From an uncultured Clostridia bacterium (GTDB lineage Bacteria; Bacillota; Clostridia; Oscillospirales; Oscillospiraceae): DNA of 11,374 bases. The notes beneath the pieces were generated by a model, which saw only the letters and a program-made list of their open reading frames with translations, was not told the origin of the DNA and made no database searches. Every line of letters begins with the position of its first letter. Positions within the stretch are counted from its first letter, which is position 1. Positions 1-7,517 of this stretch are shown here, piece by piece. Where the stretch lies: NCBI GenBank assembly GCA_946184215.1, contig CAMHER010000048.1:1-11374 (forward strand), in the 5' to 3' direction. Position numbers and translations under genes: made by a program.

Positions 1-9
1 TTCCCATAC

Positions 10-43
10 AAAAAGATACGGGAAGATTCTTCCCGTATCTTTT
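10..43. terminator. Bidirectional Rho-independent terminator after galE
   Basis: The arms at 11-24 and 30-43 are exact reverse complements (14 nt each) around a 5-nt centre. The core GATACGGGAA/TTCCCGTATC is flanked by A4 on the left and T4 on the right, so each strand has a stem followed by a U run. It starts about 32 nt past the galE stop codon and would end the long minus-strand operon. The plus-strand face could stop a converging gene outside the window. Confidence 0.85.
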
Positions 44-75
44 AAAAAGTATTCGGTTTTTTCGAAGGCTGAAAA

Positions 76-1095
76 TTACTCTTCCCCGTAGCCCATCGGG
101 TTCTTCGACTGCCAGGCCCAGGTGTCGCGGCACATGTCGTCGAGATTGTACTGCGCCTTCCAGCCCAGGAGCTGCGCGCTCTTGTCGGGGCTGGAGTAGA
201 CCGTGGCCAGGTCGCCCGGGCGGCGCGGCGCGATCTCATAGGGAATCTTCACGCCGGTCACGCGCTCAAAGGCCTTGACCATATCCAGCACACTGTAGCC
301 CTGGCCGGTGCCGAGATTGAAGACGTTCTCGCCGCGGTGGGTCTGCATATACTCGATCGCCGCGACGTGGCCGCGGGCCAGGTCGACCACATGGATATAG
401 TCTCGCACGCCGGTGCCGTCGGGCGTATTGTAGTCGTTGCCGAACACATTCAAGTGATCGCGGCGGCCGACCGCAACCTGTGCGATGAAGGGCATGAGGT
501 TGTTCGGAATGCCGCGGGGGTCTTCCCCGATCAGACCGCTGCTGTGGGCGCCGATGGGGTTGAAGTAGCGCAGCAGACTGACGGAGAAATCGTCCACCGC
601 GTGGGCGGTGTCGCGCAGGATCTGCTCGGACATATACTTGGTCCAGCCATAGGGGTTGGTGCAGTGGCCGGTGTTGGAGGTCTCGCGCAGCGGCATCTCG
701 TTGTCGCCGGAATAGACTGTGGCGGAGGAGGAGAAGACGATGTTTTTCACACCGTGGTCGCGCATGGCCTCACACAGGCGGACGGTGGAGAAGAGGTTGT
801 TGTCGTAATATTCCAGCGGCATTGCGACCGATTCGCCCACGGCCTTGAGCCCGGCGAAGTGGATCGCGCAGTCGATGTCATGCTTTTCAAAGATCCGGTC
901 AAGGGCCGCGCGGTCGCGCACGTCGTTTTCGTAGAAGTCGACATGTCTGCCGGTGATTTGCTCGACGCGCTCGATGGCCTTGGGGCTGGAGTTGACAAGA
1001 TTGTCAATAACGATGACGTTGTGTCCGCGCTCTAAAAGCTCAACACAGGTGTGGCTGCCGATATAGCCGGCGCCCCCGGTGACAAGTACATTCAT
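76..1095 (-). CDS. galE: UDP-glucose 4-epimerase
   Basis: This cytosolic, NAD-dependent short-chain dehydrogenase/reductase interconverts UDP-glucose and UDP-galactose (Leloir pathway and polysaccharide precursor supply). The protein is 339 aa, against 338 for E. coli GalE, and the two stay in register. The Rossmann glycine motif TGGAGYIG is at residues 6-13, AGLKAVGES at 81-89, the catalytic Ser124 lies in FSSSATVY, and Tyr149 and Lys153 form the YxxxK pair. RYFNPIGAH (176-184) and the C-terminal APRRPGDL (289-296) are also family-typical. The residue aligned with E. coli Tyr299 is Val299, which may widen substrate range (see findings). The ATG at 1095 has an AAAGGAG Shine-Dalgarno 10 nt upstream. 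It lies 19 nt after the nucleotidyltransferase gene and is the last gene of the operon. The epimerase family is certain; strict UDP-Glc/Gal specificity is not. Confidence 0.95.
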   Translation of the reverse strand: MNVLVTGGAGYIGSHTCVELLERGHNVIVIDNLVNSSPKAIERVEQITGRHVDFYENDVRDRAALDRIFEKHDIDCAIHFAGLKAVGESVAMPLEYYDNNLFSTVRLCEAMRDHGVKNIVFSSSATVYSGDNEMPLRETSNTGHCTNPYGWTKYMSEQILRDTAHAVDDFSVSLLRYFNPIGAHSSGLIGEDPRGIPNNLMPFIAQVAVGRRDHLNVFGNDYNTPDGTGVRDYIHVVDLARGHVAAIEYMQTHRGENVFNLGTGQGYSVLDMVKAFERVTGVKIPYEIAPRRPGDLATVYSSPDKSAQLLGWKAQYNLDDMCRDTWAWQSKNPMGYGEE

Positions 1096-1114
1096 GTTCG
1101 TCTTTCTCCTTTAT

Positions 1115-2023
1115 TCAATCCAAAAGTGTTTCGGGATAAATGCCGCGCTCGCGCAGCGAGGCGATGTAGGCGATCACGTCGGGCAGGTCTTCCTGATAGG
1201 TGATGCCGTGCCAGATCTCGTGGCAGGGGAGGACGCGCACCGCGGCCTTGCCCTCTTCGATCAGCGCGTTGGCAACAGAGGGGAGGAAGTATTCGCACTT
1301 GAGAGGATTGCGCGCGACGTTCTCGGCGTACCAGGCAGGGAAGCGGGCGACGAGCTCGTGGAGCATCTGCTGGCCAAAGCCCCAGAAGTTCATGCTCACG
1401 GGGCTGTCGCCGGAGAGGGGGATGAAGGTCTCGCCGTCCTCGGTATAGGCGGCATCATCGCCGCGCTTTTCAATGTGCGTTCGCTCGGTCACACCGGCGA
1501 GGAAGCCATCCTCCACCCGGCAGACGCCGCGCGAGACCGAGCCGTTTTCCGTCACCGTGTTGCGCAGCAAATAGGCGACCATGGCGTGCTCGTTTTCCGG
1601 CCGCTCGCTGACAAGATAGTCATAGAGCGCCTGGTAGGCGCCGGGACCGTAAAAATCGTCGGCATTGATCACGGCGAAGGGACCTTCGACCGTACCGGCG
1701 CAGCAGGCCACGGCATGCCCTGTGCCCCAGGGCTTGACGCGCCCCTCGGGAACGGTGCAGCCCTCCGGAAGCTTCTCCAGCTGCTGAAAGACATATTTTA
1801 CGTCAAAATACTTCTCCATCCGCCGTCCGACGGCGTTTTTGAAGTCCTCCTCGATCTCGTGCTTGATCACGAAGGCGACCTTGCGGAAGCCTGCGCGGTA
1901 GGCGTCGAAGAGCGAAAAGTCAATGATGGCGTGGCCGTGCTCGTCCACGGCCTTGATCTGCTTGAGTCCGCCGAAGCGGCTGCCCATACCGGCGGCCAAA
2001 ATGACAAGAGTAGGTTCCTGCAT
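1115..2023 (-). CDS. Sugar-phosphate nucleotidyltransferase family protein
   Basis: This is a 302-aa cytosolic GT-A-fold nucleotidyltransferase that should transfer an NMP from an NTP to a sugar-1-phosphate. The N-terminus LAAGMGSRFGGLKQ (9-22) is a variant of the usual GxGTRxxPxxK nucleotide-binding loop, with Ser15 and Lys21. KPWGTGHAVACC (97-108) fits the conserved base/ribose-contact segment, and NADDFYG (120-126) carries the metal-binding aspartate. The C-terminal half (about 185-302) has FWGF and EIWHGIT, typical of this clostridial/bacteroidal subfamily, and there is no visible acyltransferase repeat. The ATG at 2023 has GAGG 8 nt upstream. The gene sits between the MBL hydrolase (32-nt gap) and galE (19-nt gap). 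The galE neighbour suggests a UDP-hexose, perhaps UDP-glucose, but this is not a canonical GalU and the substrate is unproven. Confidence 0.85.
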   Translation of the reverse strand: MQEPTLVILAAGMGSRFGGLKQIKAVDEHGHAIIDFSLFDAYRAGFRKVAFVIKHEIEEDFKNAVGRRMEKYFDVKYVFQQLEKLPEGCTVPEGRVKPWGTGHAVACCAGTVEGPFAVINADDFYGPGAYQALYDYLVSERPENEHAMVAYLLRNTVTENGSVSRGVCRVEDGFLAGVTERTHIEKRGDDAAYTEDGETFIPLSGDSPVSMNFWGFGQQMLHELVARFPAWYAENVARNPLKCEYFLPSVANALIEEGKAAVRVLPCHEIWHGITYQEDLPDVIAYIASLRERGIYPETLLD

Positions 2024-2055
2024 GTCTCGATCCTCTGTTTTCCTTTTTTATCGTT

Positions 2056-2664
2056 TTACAGTTTCATAGCCTCGCGGCAATAGTAGTTGAACATGCGCTC
2101 GCGCTCGAGCGTGGTAGAGTCCATATGCCCCGGATAGACCTCAAAGTCGCCGGGGAGGGAGCAGATCCGTTTGAGCGAGAGCATCTCCTCGTGCGCGTCG
2201 CCTCCGTCGAGATCCACGCGGCCGCAGCTGCCGCGGAAGAGTGTGTCGCCGGTGAAAAGCGCGTTCTCACATCGAATCGTCACACCGCCGGGCGTGTGGC
2301 CCGGGGTGGCGATGATCTCAAAACGCAGCCCCGCCTCGTCGATCAGATCGCCGTCGTCATAACTGATGCCGCCCTTGGGCAGACGGTAGGGAAGGTGGTA
2401 GGAGCGTCCGCCCTTGTCGTCACGGCTGTTCATATAGACCGTGGCGCCCGTTTCCTCGGCCACGGCGTCGGCGGCATCGACGTGGTCATAATGGCCATGG
2501 GTGATCATGATCGCGCGGCAGGTGAGATGGTTGCTCTCAATATAATCCAGGATCGTGTTGCTCTCGTCGCCGGGGTCGATCACGACGCACTCGAGCGTCT
2601 TCTCGTTCGTGACGATATAGCAGTTTTCCTCCAGTTGGCCGACGGGAAGGGTCTTGATCAGCAT
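2056..2664 (-). CDS. MBL-fold hydrolase, glyoxalase II-like
   Basis: This 202-aa single-domain metallo-beta-lactamase fold hydrolase resembles the small glyoxalase-II-like proteins (YqgX type) that often lie next to rel and dtd in Firmicutes. The dinuclear metal motif THGHYDH (55-61) supplies His56, His58, Asp60 and His61. Further ligands are His123 in TPGHTPGG, Asp140 in TGDTLFRGSCGRVD (138-151) and His180 in YPGHMD. All expected ligands are present. There is no signal peptide, so it is cytosolic. The ATG at 2664 follows the dtd stop by 3 nt, and its GGAG site, 9 nt upstream, lies inside the end of dtd, which suggests translational coupling. Plausible substrates are S-lactoylglutathione-like or other thioesters. 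The true substrate cannot be read from sequence, and many Clostridia lack glutathione. Confidence 0.85.
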   Translation of the reverse strand: MLIKTLPVGQLEENCYIVTNEKTLECVVIDPGDESNTILDYIESNHLTCRAIMITHGHYDHVDAADAVAEETGATVYMNSRDDKGGRSYHLPYRLPKGGISYDDGDLIDEAGLRFEIIATPGHTPGGVTIRCENALFTGDTLFRGSCGRVDLDGGDAHEEMLSLKRICSLPGDFEVYPGHMDSTTLERERMFNYYCREAMKL

Positions 2665-2667
2665 AGC

Positions 2668-3111
2668 TTACAGCTCCTTTGTATCGAGAATGATCGTGAT
2701 GGGGCCGTCGTTGACAGAGGCGACGAACATCTCCGCGCCAAACTGCCCGGTCTCCACCTTGAAGCCGCGCTCGCGGCATTCGCTGATGACCAGCTCATAG
2801 AGCGGAATGGCCTTCTCCGGCCGCGCGGCATGGGAAAACCCGGGGCGGCGGGAGCGGCAGTCGGCAAAGAGCGTGAACTGGCTGATGATCAGCAAGTCCG
2901 CCCCGGCGGGGCCGGGGGCGATGTTCATTTTACCCTGCTCGTCCTCAAAAACACGCAGGCCGCAGATCTTGTCGGCGATCTTTTTCGCTTCCGCCTCCGT
3001 GTCGTCCTCATGCACGCCGAGCAGGATCAGAAAGCCTTTTTCGATCTTGCCGGCAATTTCTCCGCCGATCTCGACGGAGGCGTTCAGAACACGGGTAACA
3101 ACTGCTCGCAT
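2668..3111 (-). CDS. dtd: D-aminoacyl-tRNA deacylase
   Basis: This 147-aa homodimeric cytosolic proofreading enzyme hydrolyses D-aminoacyl-tRNAs (such as D-Tyr-tRNA) and glycyl-tRNAAla. The length matches the family (about 145-150). The start MRAVVTRVLNASVEIGG is typical. SQFTLFAD (77-84) carries the catalytic-site Thr, and the C-terminal NDGPITIILDT supplies the Gly-cisPro element that screens chirality. The family-typical RRPGF and HAARPEKA segments lie in the middle. The ATG at 3111 has an AAGGAG site 10 nt upstream that overlaps the rel stop codon (TAAGGAG), so its translation is probably coupled to rel. The rel–dtd pairing is widespread in Firmicutes. Confidence 0.95.
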   Translation of the reverse strand: MRAVVTRVLNASVEIGGEIAGKIEKGFLILLGVHEDDTEAEAKKIADKICGLRVFEDEQGKMNIAPGPAGADLLIISQFTLFADCRSRRPGFSHAARPEKAIPLYELVISECRERGFKVETGQFGAEMFVASVNDGPITIILDTKEL

Positions 3112-3125
3112 AAAAGAAGCTCTCC

Positions 3126-5378
3126 TTATTTTCCGTTTCGCATGACCTCGCTCACGCCCGGTACGGCGGAAAGACGGCTCATGACGTATTTCAGCTCGGC
3201 AAGGTTTTTGATCTCCAGTGTGATCGTGGTAAAGGCCGTGCCCGCGTTGTCGCGCGCCGAGAGCGTGCGCACCTTTGCGTTGAGGGAGTTGAGCACCGTG
3301 GCAATATCCATGACGAGGCCCGAGCGGTCCTTGGCAATGATGGTGAGTGTCGTGACGTAGCTGTCGGTGATGTGATCCGACCAGGAGACGGAAATCCAGC
3401 GCCCGTCGTTTTCGGGGCTGGCGATGCTGCTGCGATAGTTTTCACAGTCGCGCCGGTGGATCGAAACGCCCTGGCCGCGGGTGATAAAGCCGACAATATC
3501 GTCCCCCGGAACGGGGGTGCAGCAGCGGGAGAATTTGACAAGGCAGTTGTCCAGTCCCGCCACCAGCACGCCGTGGATGGGCTTGCCGGTCTGCTTGGCG
3601 GCGGCCTGCTCGCGCCGCTCGGCCGCTTCGGTGAGCTTGTCGACGGTGGTTTTCTTGTCGGGCTTCTGGACGCGGGCGTACTCGTCCTTCAGACGGTTGG
3701 CCGCCCGGACCGCTGTCATGCCGCCGTAACCGATGGCGGCATAGAGATCCTCTACATTGGAATAGGACAGCCGCCGCAGAATCGGGGTCATGACCGCCTC
3801 GTCGAGCACGTCGTCAAGGCTCAGAGCGTTACGCTTGAGCTCGTCATCGAGCATTTCACGGCCGCGGATCACATTCTCCTCGCGCCGCTCGCGCTTGTAC
3901 CACTGCTTGATCTTCGTGCGGGCACTGCCGCTCTTGGCGATGTTCAGCCAGTCGCGGCTGGGGCCGGGAGCCGACTTGGAGGTGCGGATCTCGACGATGT
4001 CGCCGTTCTGCAGCACATAGTCAAAGGTGACGATCCTGCCGTTGACGCTGGCGGAGACCATGTGGTTGCCCACGTCGGAGTGGATCATATAGGCAAAGTC
4101 GATCGGCGTGGCGCCGGCGGGGAGGTTGATCACGTCGCCCTTGGGGGAAAAGACGAAGACCTCGTCGGCAAACATGTCGATCTTCAGGTTGTGGAAGAAG
4201 TCCTGCGCGTCGGACTCCTGCTGGCTTTCCAGCAGGCGCCGGACCCAGGCAAAGCGGTCCTCGTCGCCGGCGCGCAGCACGGCGCTGCTCTCACCCATCT
4301 TGTATTTCCAGTGGGCGGCAATGCCGTATTCAGCCGTGTGATGCATCTCCCAGGTGCGGATCTGCACCTCGAAGGGGATGCCCTCGCTGCCGATAACGGT
4401 GGTGTGGACGCTCTGATACATATTGGGCTTGGGGGTGGAGATATAGTCCTTGAAACGCCCGGGAACAGGCTTGAACATATCGTGAATGATGCCGAGCACG
4501 TTGTAACAGTCCGGGATCGTGTCAACGATCACGCGGAAGGCGCAGAGATCGAAGATGCCGCTGATGTCCAGCTTCTGGGCGTACATCTTGCGGTAGATGC
4601 TGTACACGTGCTTGATGCGGCTGTAGATCGTCGCGTGGATGCCCTCCTCGTCCAGACGGGCCTGGATCTTGCCCTCCACAGCGGACATGAAGGCCTCCAG
4701 CTGCGGCATGCGGCTTTCCAGGGACGCTGTGATCTCCCGGTAGCCCGCAGGATCAAGGTACTGGAGCGAGAGGTCTTCCAGCTCCCATTTGACACGCTGG
4801 ATTCCGAGCCGGTGGGCGATGGGGGCATAGATCTCCATCGTCTCCAGCGACTTGGAGCGCTGCTTCTCGGTGGACTGGTAAGCCATCGTGCGCATATTGT
4901 GCAGCCGGTCGGCAATTTTGATGAGAATGACGCGGATGTCCTTGGCCATGGCCATGAGCATCTTACGGATGTTCTCCATCTGCTCGTCCTCGACGCTGGT
5001 GTACTGCACGCGCGTGAGCTTGGTGACGCCCTCAACGATGTCGGCCACAGCCGTGCCGAAGGAGCGCGCAATGTCGGCGTGGGTCAGCGCGGTATCCTCG
5101 ATCACATCGTGCAGCAGCGCGGCGACGATAGAATCCTCATCCAGGCCCATGTCCACCGTGATATCCGCCGCGGCGACGCAGTGTGTCACATAAGGTGAGC
5201 AGCCGTCCTTGCGGAGCTGACCGGCGTGCGCGCTGCGCGCCATCTCATAGGCGGCGCGCACACGGTCAAGATCGACATTATGACAGTTGCGGCGGATTTT
5301 CTCCTCCAGCTCGGCAAACATTTTGTCGGGATCGAGGGGCGCCGTCTGGGGCAGGTTCTTTTTTTGCTCGTTCTCCAT
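3126..5378 (-). CDS. rel: Bifunctional (p)ppGpp synthetase/hydrolase
   Basis: This 750-aa long RSH protein, about the length of B. subtilis Rel, makes (p)ppGpp from ATP plus GDP/GTP on starved ribosomes and degrades it, so it controls the stringent response. The HD hydrolase domain (about 45-200) is intact: His66, His90-Asp91 and Glu94-Asp95 in LLHDVIEDT, and Asp157 in KIADRLHNM. The synthetase domain (about 240-370) has RIKHVYSIYRKM (254-265), Asp277, PKPNMYQSVHT (316-326) and Glu337 in FEVQIRT. RFKD (308-311) is the RxKD motif of bifunctional Rel enzymes rather than the ExDD of RelA. Then come a TGS domain (about 403-465), a helical region, a conserved-cysteine/zinc-finger region with SRCCTPVPGD (617-626) and a C-terminal ACT domain (about 675-749). 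The ATG at 5378 has GAGG 10 nt upstream and lies 11 nt after recJ. Often annotated relA; rel is the better symbol. Confidence 0.96.
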   Translation of the reverse strand: MENEQKKNLPQTAPLDPDKMFAELEEKIRRNCHNVDLDRVRAAYEMARSAHAGQLRKDGCSPYVTHCVAAADITVDMGLDEDSIVAALLHDVIEDTALTHADIARSFGTAVADIVEGVTKLTRVQYTSVEDEQMENIRKMLMAMAKDIRVILIKIADRLHNMRTMAYQSTEKQRSKSLETMEIYAPIAHRLGIQRVKWELEDLSLQYLDPAGYREITASLESRMPQLEAFMSAVEGKIQARLDEEGIHATIYSRIKHVYSIYRKMYAQKLDISGIFDLCAFRVIVDTIPDCYNVLGIIHDMFKPVPGRFKDYISTPKPNMYQSVHTTVIGSEGIPFEVQIRTWEMHHTAEYGIAAHWKYKMGESSAVLRAGDEDRFAWVRRLLESQQESDAQDFFHNLKIDMFADEVFVFSPKGDVINLPAGATPIDFAYMIHSDVGNHMVSASVNGRIVTFDYVLQNGDIVEIRTSKSAPGPSRDWLNIAKSGSARTKIKQWYKRERREENVIRGREMLDDELKRNALSLDDVLDEAVMTPILRRLSYSNVEDLYAAIGYGGMTAVRAANRLKDEYARVQKPDKKTTVDKLTEAAERREQAAAKQTGKPIHGVLVAGLDNCLVKFSRCCTPVPGDDIVGFITRGQGVSIHRRDCENYRSSIASPENDGRWISVSWSDHITDSYVTTLTIIAKDRSGLVMDIATVLNSLNAKVRTLSARDNAGTAFTTITLEIKNLAELKYVMSRLSAVPGVSEVMRNGK

Positions 5379-5389
5379 AACTGTTTTCC

Positions 5390-7408
5390 TCAGCTTGACC
5401 GCAGAGCGCGGATGATCTCGGTGTTTTCCAGGTCTGCCTTCCCGTCGATACTGGCGGCTCTCGCGCCGTACAGCCCTACATCGGGTGAGACGAGCAGTCC
5501 TACTTCATGCAGCACGGCGAGACACAGACAATAGGTCTCCTCCGCCATGCCGGGCGGCACGGCGGCAAGCACGTCCTCCGCCCGCTCGCCGAGGTGGAAA
5601 CCGTCCTGCTGGGCCAGATGCCATACCCGGATAAAGTCGCTGCGCTCCGGGCAATAGGCGGCGGCAGCCCAAAGAACGTCGCGTTCACCGCGCAGGATCC
5701 GCTCACACAGTGCGCTTCCGTCGTGGCGGCGGAGAGCACTGAGAAGAAGCTGAACGGAAACGTGACCGTGAAACTCGTTGATCTGGGGCGTGAAGGCCAC
5801 GTCCACTGTTTCGCCGCCGTGCAGATCCAGCTCGGAGGAGTTGTGGGAGAAAAAGATCCCCTCAAAACTCTCGTGTCCGAGCCGTATGCGGATACGCAGA
5901 TGCTTGCCGCCGCCGACGTCCGAGGCGCTTTCCAGCTTCACGCCGCACAGACACATGGTCGGACGGGGGTTGGCGTTGCCGTACGGCTCGAGCAGATCGA
6001 GCGCACGGACGTTTTCGATGCTCAGGAGACTGCTGTCGCAAATCAGCAGATCCGGCTGCACCTCCGGTACGGGGACCGGCTTGTTTTCACGGTAGTACCG
6101 CGCAAGGGCGGCACGGAAATCCGCAAGCTTGTCGCTGCGGATATTCAGCCCGGCTGCCAGCGCATGGCCGCCAAAGCCGATCAGATGCTCGCTGCAGGCG
6201 CTGAGCGCGTCAAACAGATTAAAGCCGCCATAGCTGCGGCACGAGCCCTTGCCCACGTCGCCGCTCAGACAGATCATGATGGCGGGAAGGGAATACTGCT
6301 CAGCCAGGCGGGAGGCGGCAATGCCGATCACGCCCTGGTGCCACTTGTCGCTGGCCAGCACGATCGGCGCGTCGGGCGTGGAGGAGCCAAGCATCTCGCC
6401 TGCCTCACGCCAGATCTCGGTTTCAATGTTCTGCCGCTTGCGGTTGAGCTCGCACAGCTCAACGGCGAGAGCGGTGGCCTCGGCCGGGTCGGAGGTCATC
6501 AGCAGTCTGGCCGCGGTGGCGGGACAGCCGAGACGGCCCGCTGCGTTCAGACGCGGGGCAAGGGAGAAACCGATGGTGGCAGCGGTGAGCTTGCGGTTGT
6601 CAACCCCGGCCTCGCGCAGCATGGCCGCAATGCCCGGCAGGGGATCCCGCTCGATCTTTTCAAGGCCGCGGCGAACAAGATAGCGGTTTTCTCCGACGAG
6701 CGGCATAACGTCCGCCACAGTGCCGACAGCGGCGAGATCGCAATAGCGCTCGACCATGGCGGAGCTGTTGCCCTCGCAGGCGCAGACAAGCTTGAGCGCA
6801 ACGCCGACGCCGGCAAGATAGTGGTTGGGATATTCCTCGTCGGCACGCTTGCAGTCCACCACCGCAGCCGCCTCGGGCAGCGGAGAATCGCCGCACTCGT
6901 GATGATCTGTGATGATCATGTCGATTCCGAGCGAGGAGGCGAACTGCGTTTCCTCCCGCGCGGTAATGCCGCAGTCGACCGTAACGATCAAACTAACGCC
7001 CTGGGCATGAAGCGTTTCCACGGCGCTGTTGTTCAGCCCGTAGCCTTCTTCGCTGCGGTCAGGAATATAGGGAATGCACGAAAGTCCCTTGGAGCGAAGA
7101 TAATCGGTGAGCAGGCAGGTCGAAGTAATGCCGTCCACATCGTAGTCACCGTATACTGCAACCGTTTCGCCCGTTTCAATCGCCCGGCGCAGGCGAGCCA
7201 CCGCCCTGGGCATATCCCGGAGCAGAAGGGGATCGTGCAGCAGCTCCTCTCCGCCGTCCAACAGCTCTTTCATTTGCTCGCGCGTGGTTACGCCGCGCAG
7301 CGAAAGCACTGCCGCGAGCAGCGGCGGGCAGCCTCCCTCCGTCAGTTCCTGCGGGAAAAGAGGCTTTTCATAGGGAATCTTCCATTCTTTCTGGTTCATA
7401 TCTGCCAA
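5390..7408 (-). CDS. recJ: Single-stranded-DNA-specific exonuclease RecJ
   Basis: This 672-aa DHH-family 5'-to-3' ssDNA exonuclease acts in recombination, mismatch and base-excision repair and stalled-fork processing. The metal-binding motifs are complete: VYGDYDVDG (85-93), VTVDCGIT (142-149), TDHHE (167-171) and GVGVALKL (200-207). They are followed by GTVADVMPL (229-237) and PRLNAAGRL (285-293). The DHHA1 domain carries GFGGHALAAG (411-420), and an OB-fold-like region spans about 455-560. The last 110 or so residues form a tail I cannot assign. The longest frame starts with TTG at 7408; an in-frame ATG lies three codons later at 7399. The AAGG site is 5 nt from the TTG and 14 nt from the ATG, so the start is ambiguous. 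It is the first gene of the rel operon. Confidence 0.95.
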   Translation of the reverse strand: MADMNQKEWKIPYEKPLFPQELTEGGCPPLLAAVLSLRGVTTREQMKELLDGGEELLHDPLLLRDMPRAVARLRRAIETGETVAVYGDYDVDGITSTCLLTDYLRSKGLSCIPYIPDRSEEGYGLNNSAVETLHAQGVSLIVTVDCGITAREETQFASSLGIDMIITDHHECGDSPLPEAAAVVDCKRADEEYPNHYLAGVGVALKLVCACEGNSSAMVERYCDLAAVGTVADVMPLVGENRYLVRRGLEKIERDPLPGIAAMLREAGVDNRKLTAATIGFSLAPRLNAAGRLGCPATAARLLMTSDPAEATALAVELCELNRKRQNIETEIWREAGEMLGSSTPDAPIVLASDKWHQGVIGIAASRLAEQYSLPAIMICLSGDVGKGSCRSYGGFNLFDALSACSEHLIGFGGHALAAGLNIRSDKLADFRAALARYYRENKPVPVPEVQPDLLICDSSLLSIENVRALDLLEPYGNANPRPTMCLCGVKLESASDVGGGKHLRIRIRLGHESFEGIFFSHNSSELDLHGGETVDVAFTPQINEFHGHVSVQLLLSALRRHDGSALCERILRGERDVLWAAAAYCPERSDFIRVWHLAQQDGFHLGERAEDVLAAVPPGMAEETYCLCLAVLHEVGLLVSPDVGLYGARAASIDGKADLENTEIIRALRSS

Positions 7409-7412
7409 CTTT

Positions 7413-7419
7413 ACCTTAC
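7413..7419 (-). promoter_or_regulatory. recJ ribosome binding site
   Basis: The minus strand reads GTAAGGT here. It is 5 nt upstream of the TTG at 7408 and 14 nt upstream of the ATG at 7399. Simple spacing favours TTG; the codon preference and the longer aligned spacing favour ATG. No other Shine-Dalgarno-like site is visible before recJ. Confidence 0.5.
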
Positions 7420-7434
7420 ATTTTTTAATAACTA

Positions 7435-7463
7435 ATCATATCAAATATTTCCTGATATTTCAA
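7435..7463 (-). promoter_or_regulatory. SigA-type promoter of the recJ–galE operon
   Basis: On the minus strand, TTGAAA (7463-7458) and TATGAT (7440-7435) are separated by exactly 17 bp. Each hexamer has 5 of 6 consensus bases. The predicted start is near 7428, giving a leader of about 20 nt before recJ. It lies between the terminator of the LOG gene and recJ, in the only AT-rich stretch nearby, so it fits the main promoter of the six-gene operon. Confidence 0.75.
7438..7458. repeat. Inverted repeat filling the recJ promoter spacer
   Basis: ATATCA (7438-7443) and TGATAT (7453-7458) are exact reverse complements separated by 9 nt. The pair spans the spacer and touches both the -10 and the -35 element, a position where a repressor could block polymerase. 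The region is AT-rich, so chance is a real alternative. Confidence 0.35.
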
Positions 7464-7474
7464 TAGGGCGGCAG

Positions 7475-7512
7475 GGAAAGAAAACGCTCCGGAAAGAAGC
7501 CTTTCCGGAGCG
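7475..7512 (-). terminator. Rho-independent terminator of the LOG gene
   Basis: The arms CGCTCCGGAAAG (7485-7496) and CTTTCCGGAGCG (7501-7512) pair perfectly over 12 bp with a 4-nt loop. Read on the minus strand the stem is followed by TTTTCTTTCCC. It begins 5 nt after the LOG stop codon and separates that gene from the recJ promoter downstream. Confidence 0.88.
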
Positions 7513-7517
7513 CATCG

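Noticed and set aside
2024..2110. Possible internal minus-strand promoter (TTGCCG ... TAAAAC) before the nucleotidyltransferase
   Set aside because: The hexamers are poor and the spacer is 16 bp. The 32-nt gap is better explained as an operon junction.
2125..3360. A 411-codon plus-strand frame spanning the MBL hydrolase, dtd and the end of rel
   Set aside because: It crosses three well-supported minus-strand genes and their ribosome sites and has no motif of its own.
4063..4068. Asn438 in the TGS domain of Rel, where E. coli RelA has His in DVGHRC
   Set aside because: From memory, B. subtilis Rel also has Asn here (EIGNK), so it is a normal Firmicute feature and not a defect.
3372..5198. 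A 608-codon open frame antisense to rel
   Set aside because: It is the shadow of a strongly supported gene. Its translation is repetitive in Val, Asp, Gly and His, as expected from reversed GC-rich codons, and matches nothing known to me.
5507..7435. A 642-codon open frame on the plus strand, antisense to recJ
   Set aside because: RecJ motifs are complete on the minus strand. The antisense product has no recognisable domain and no clear ribosome site. Long antisense frames are expected in GC-rich genes with biased third codon positions.
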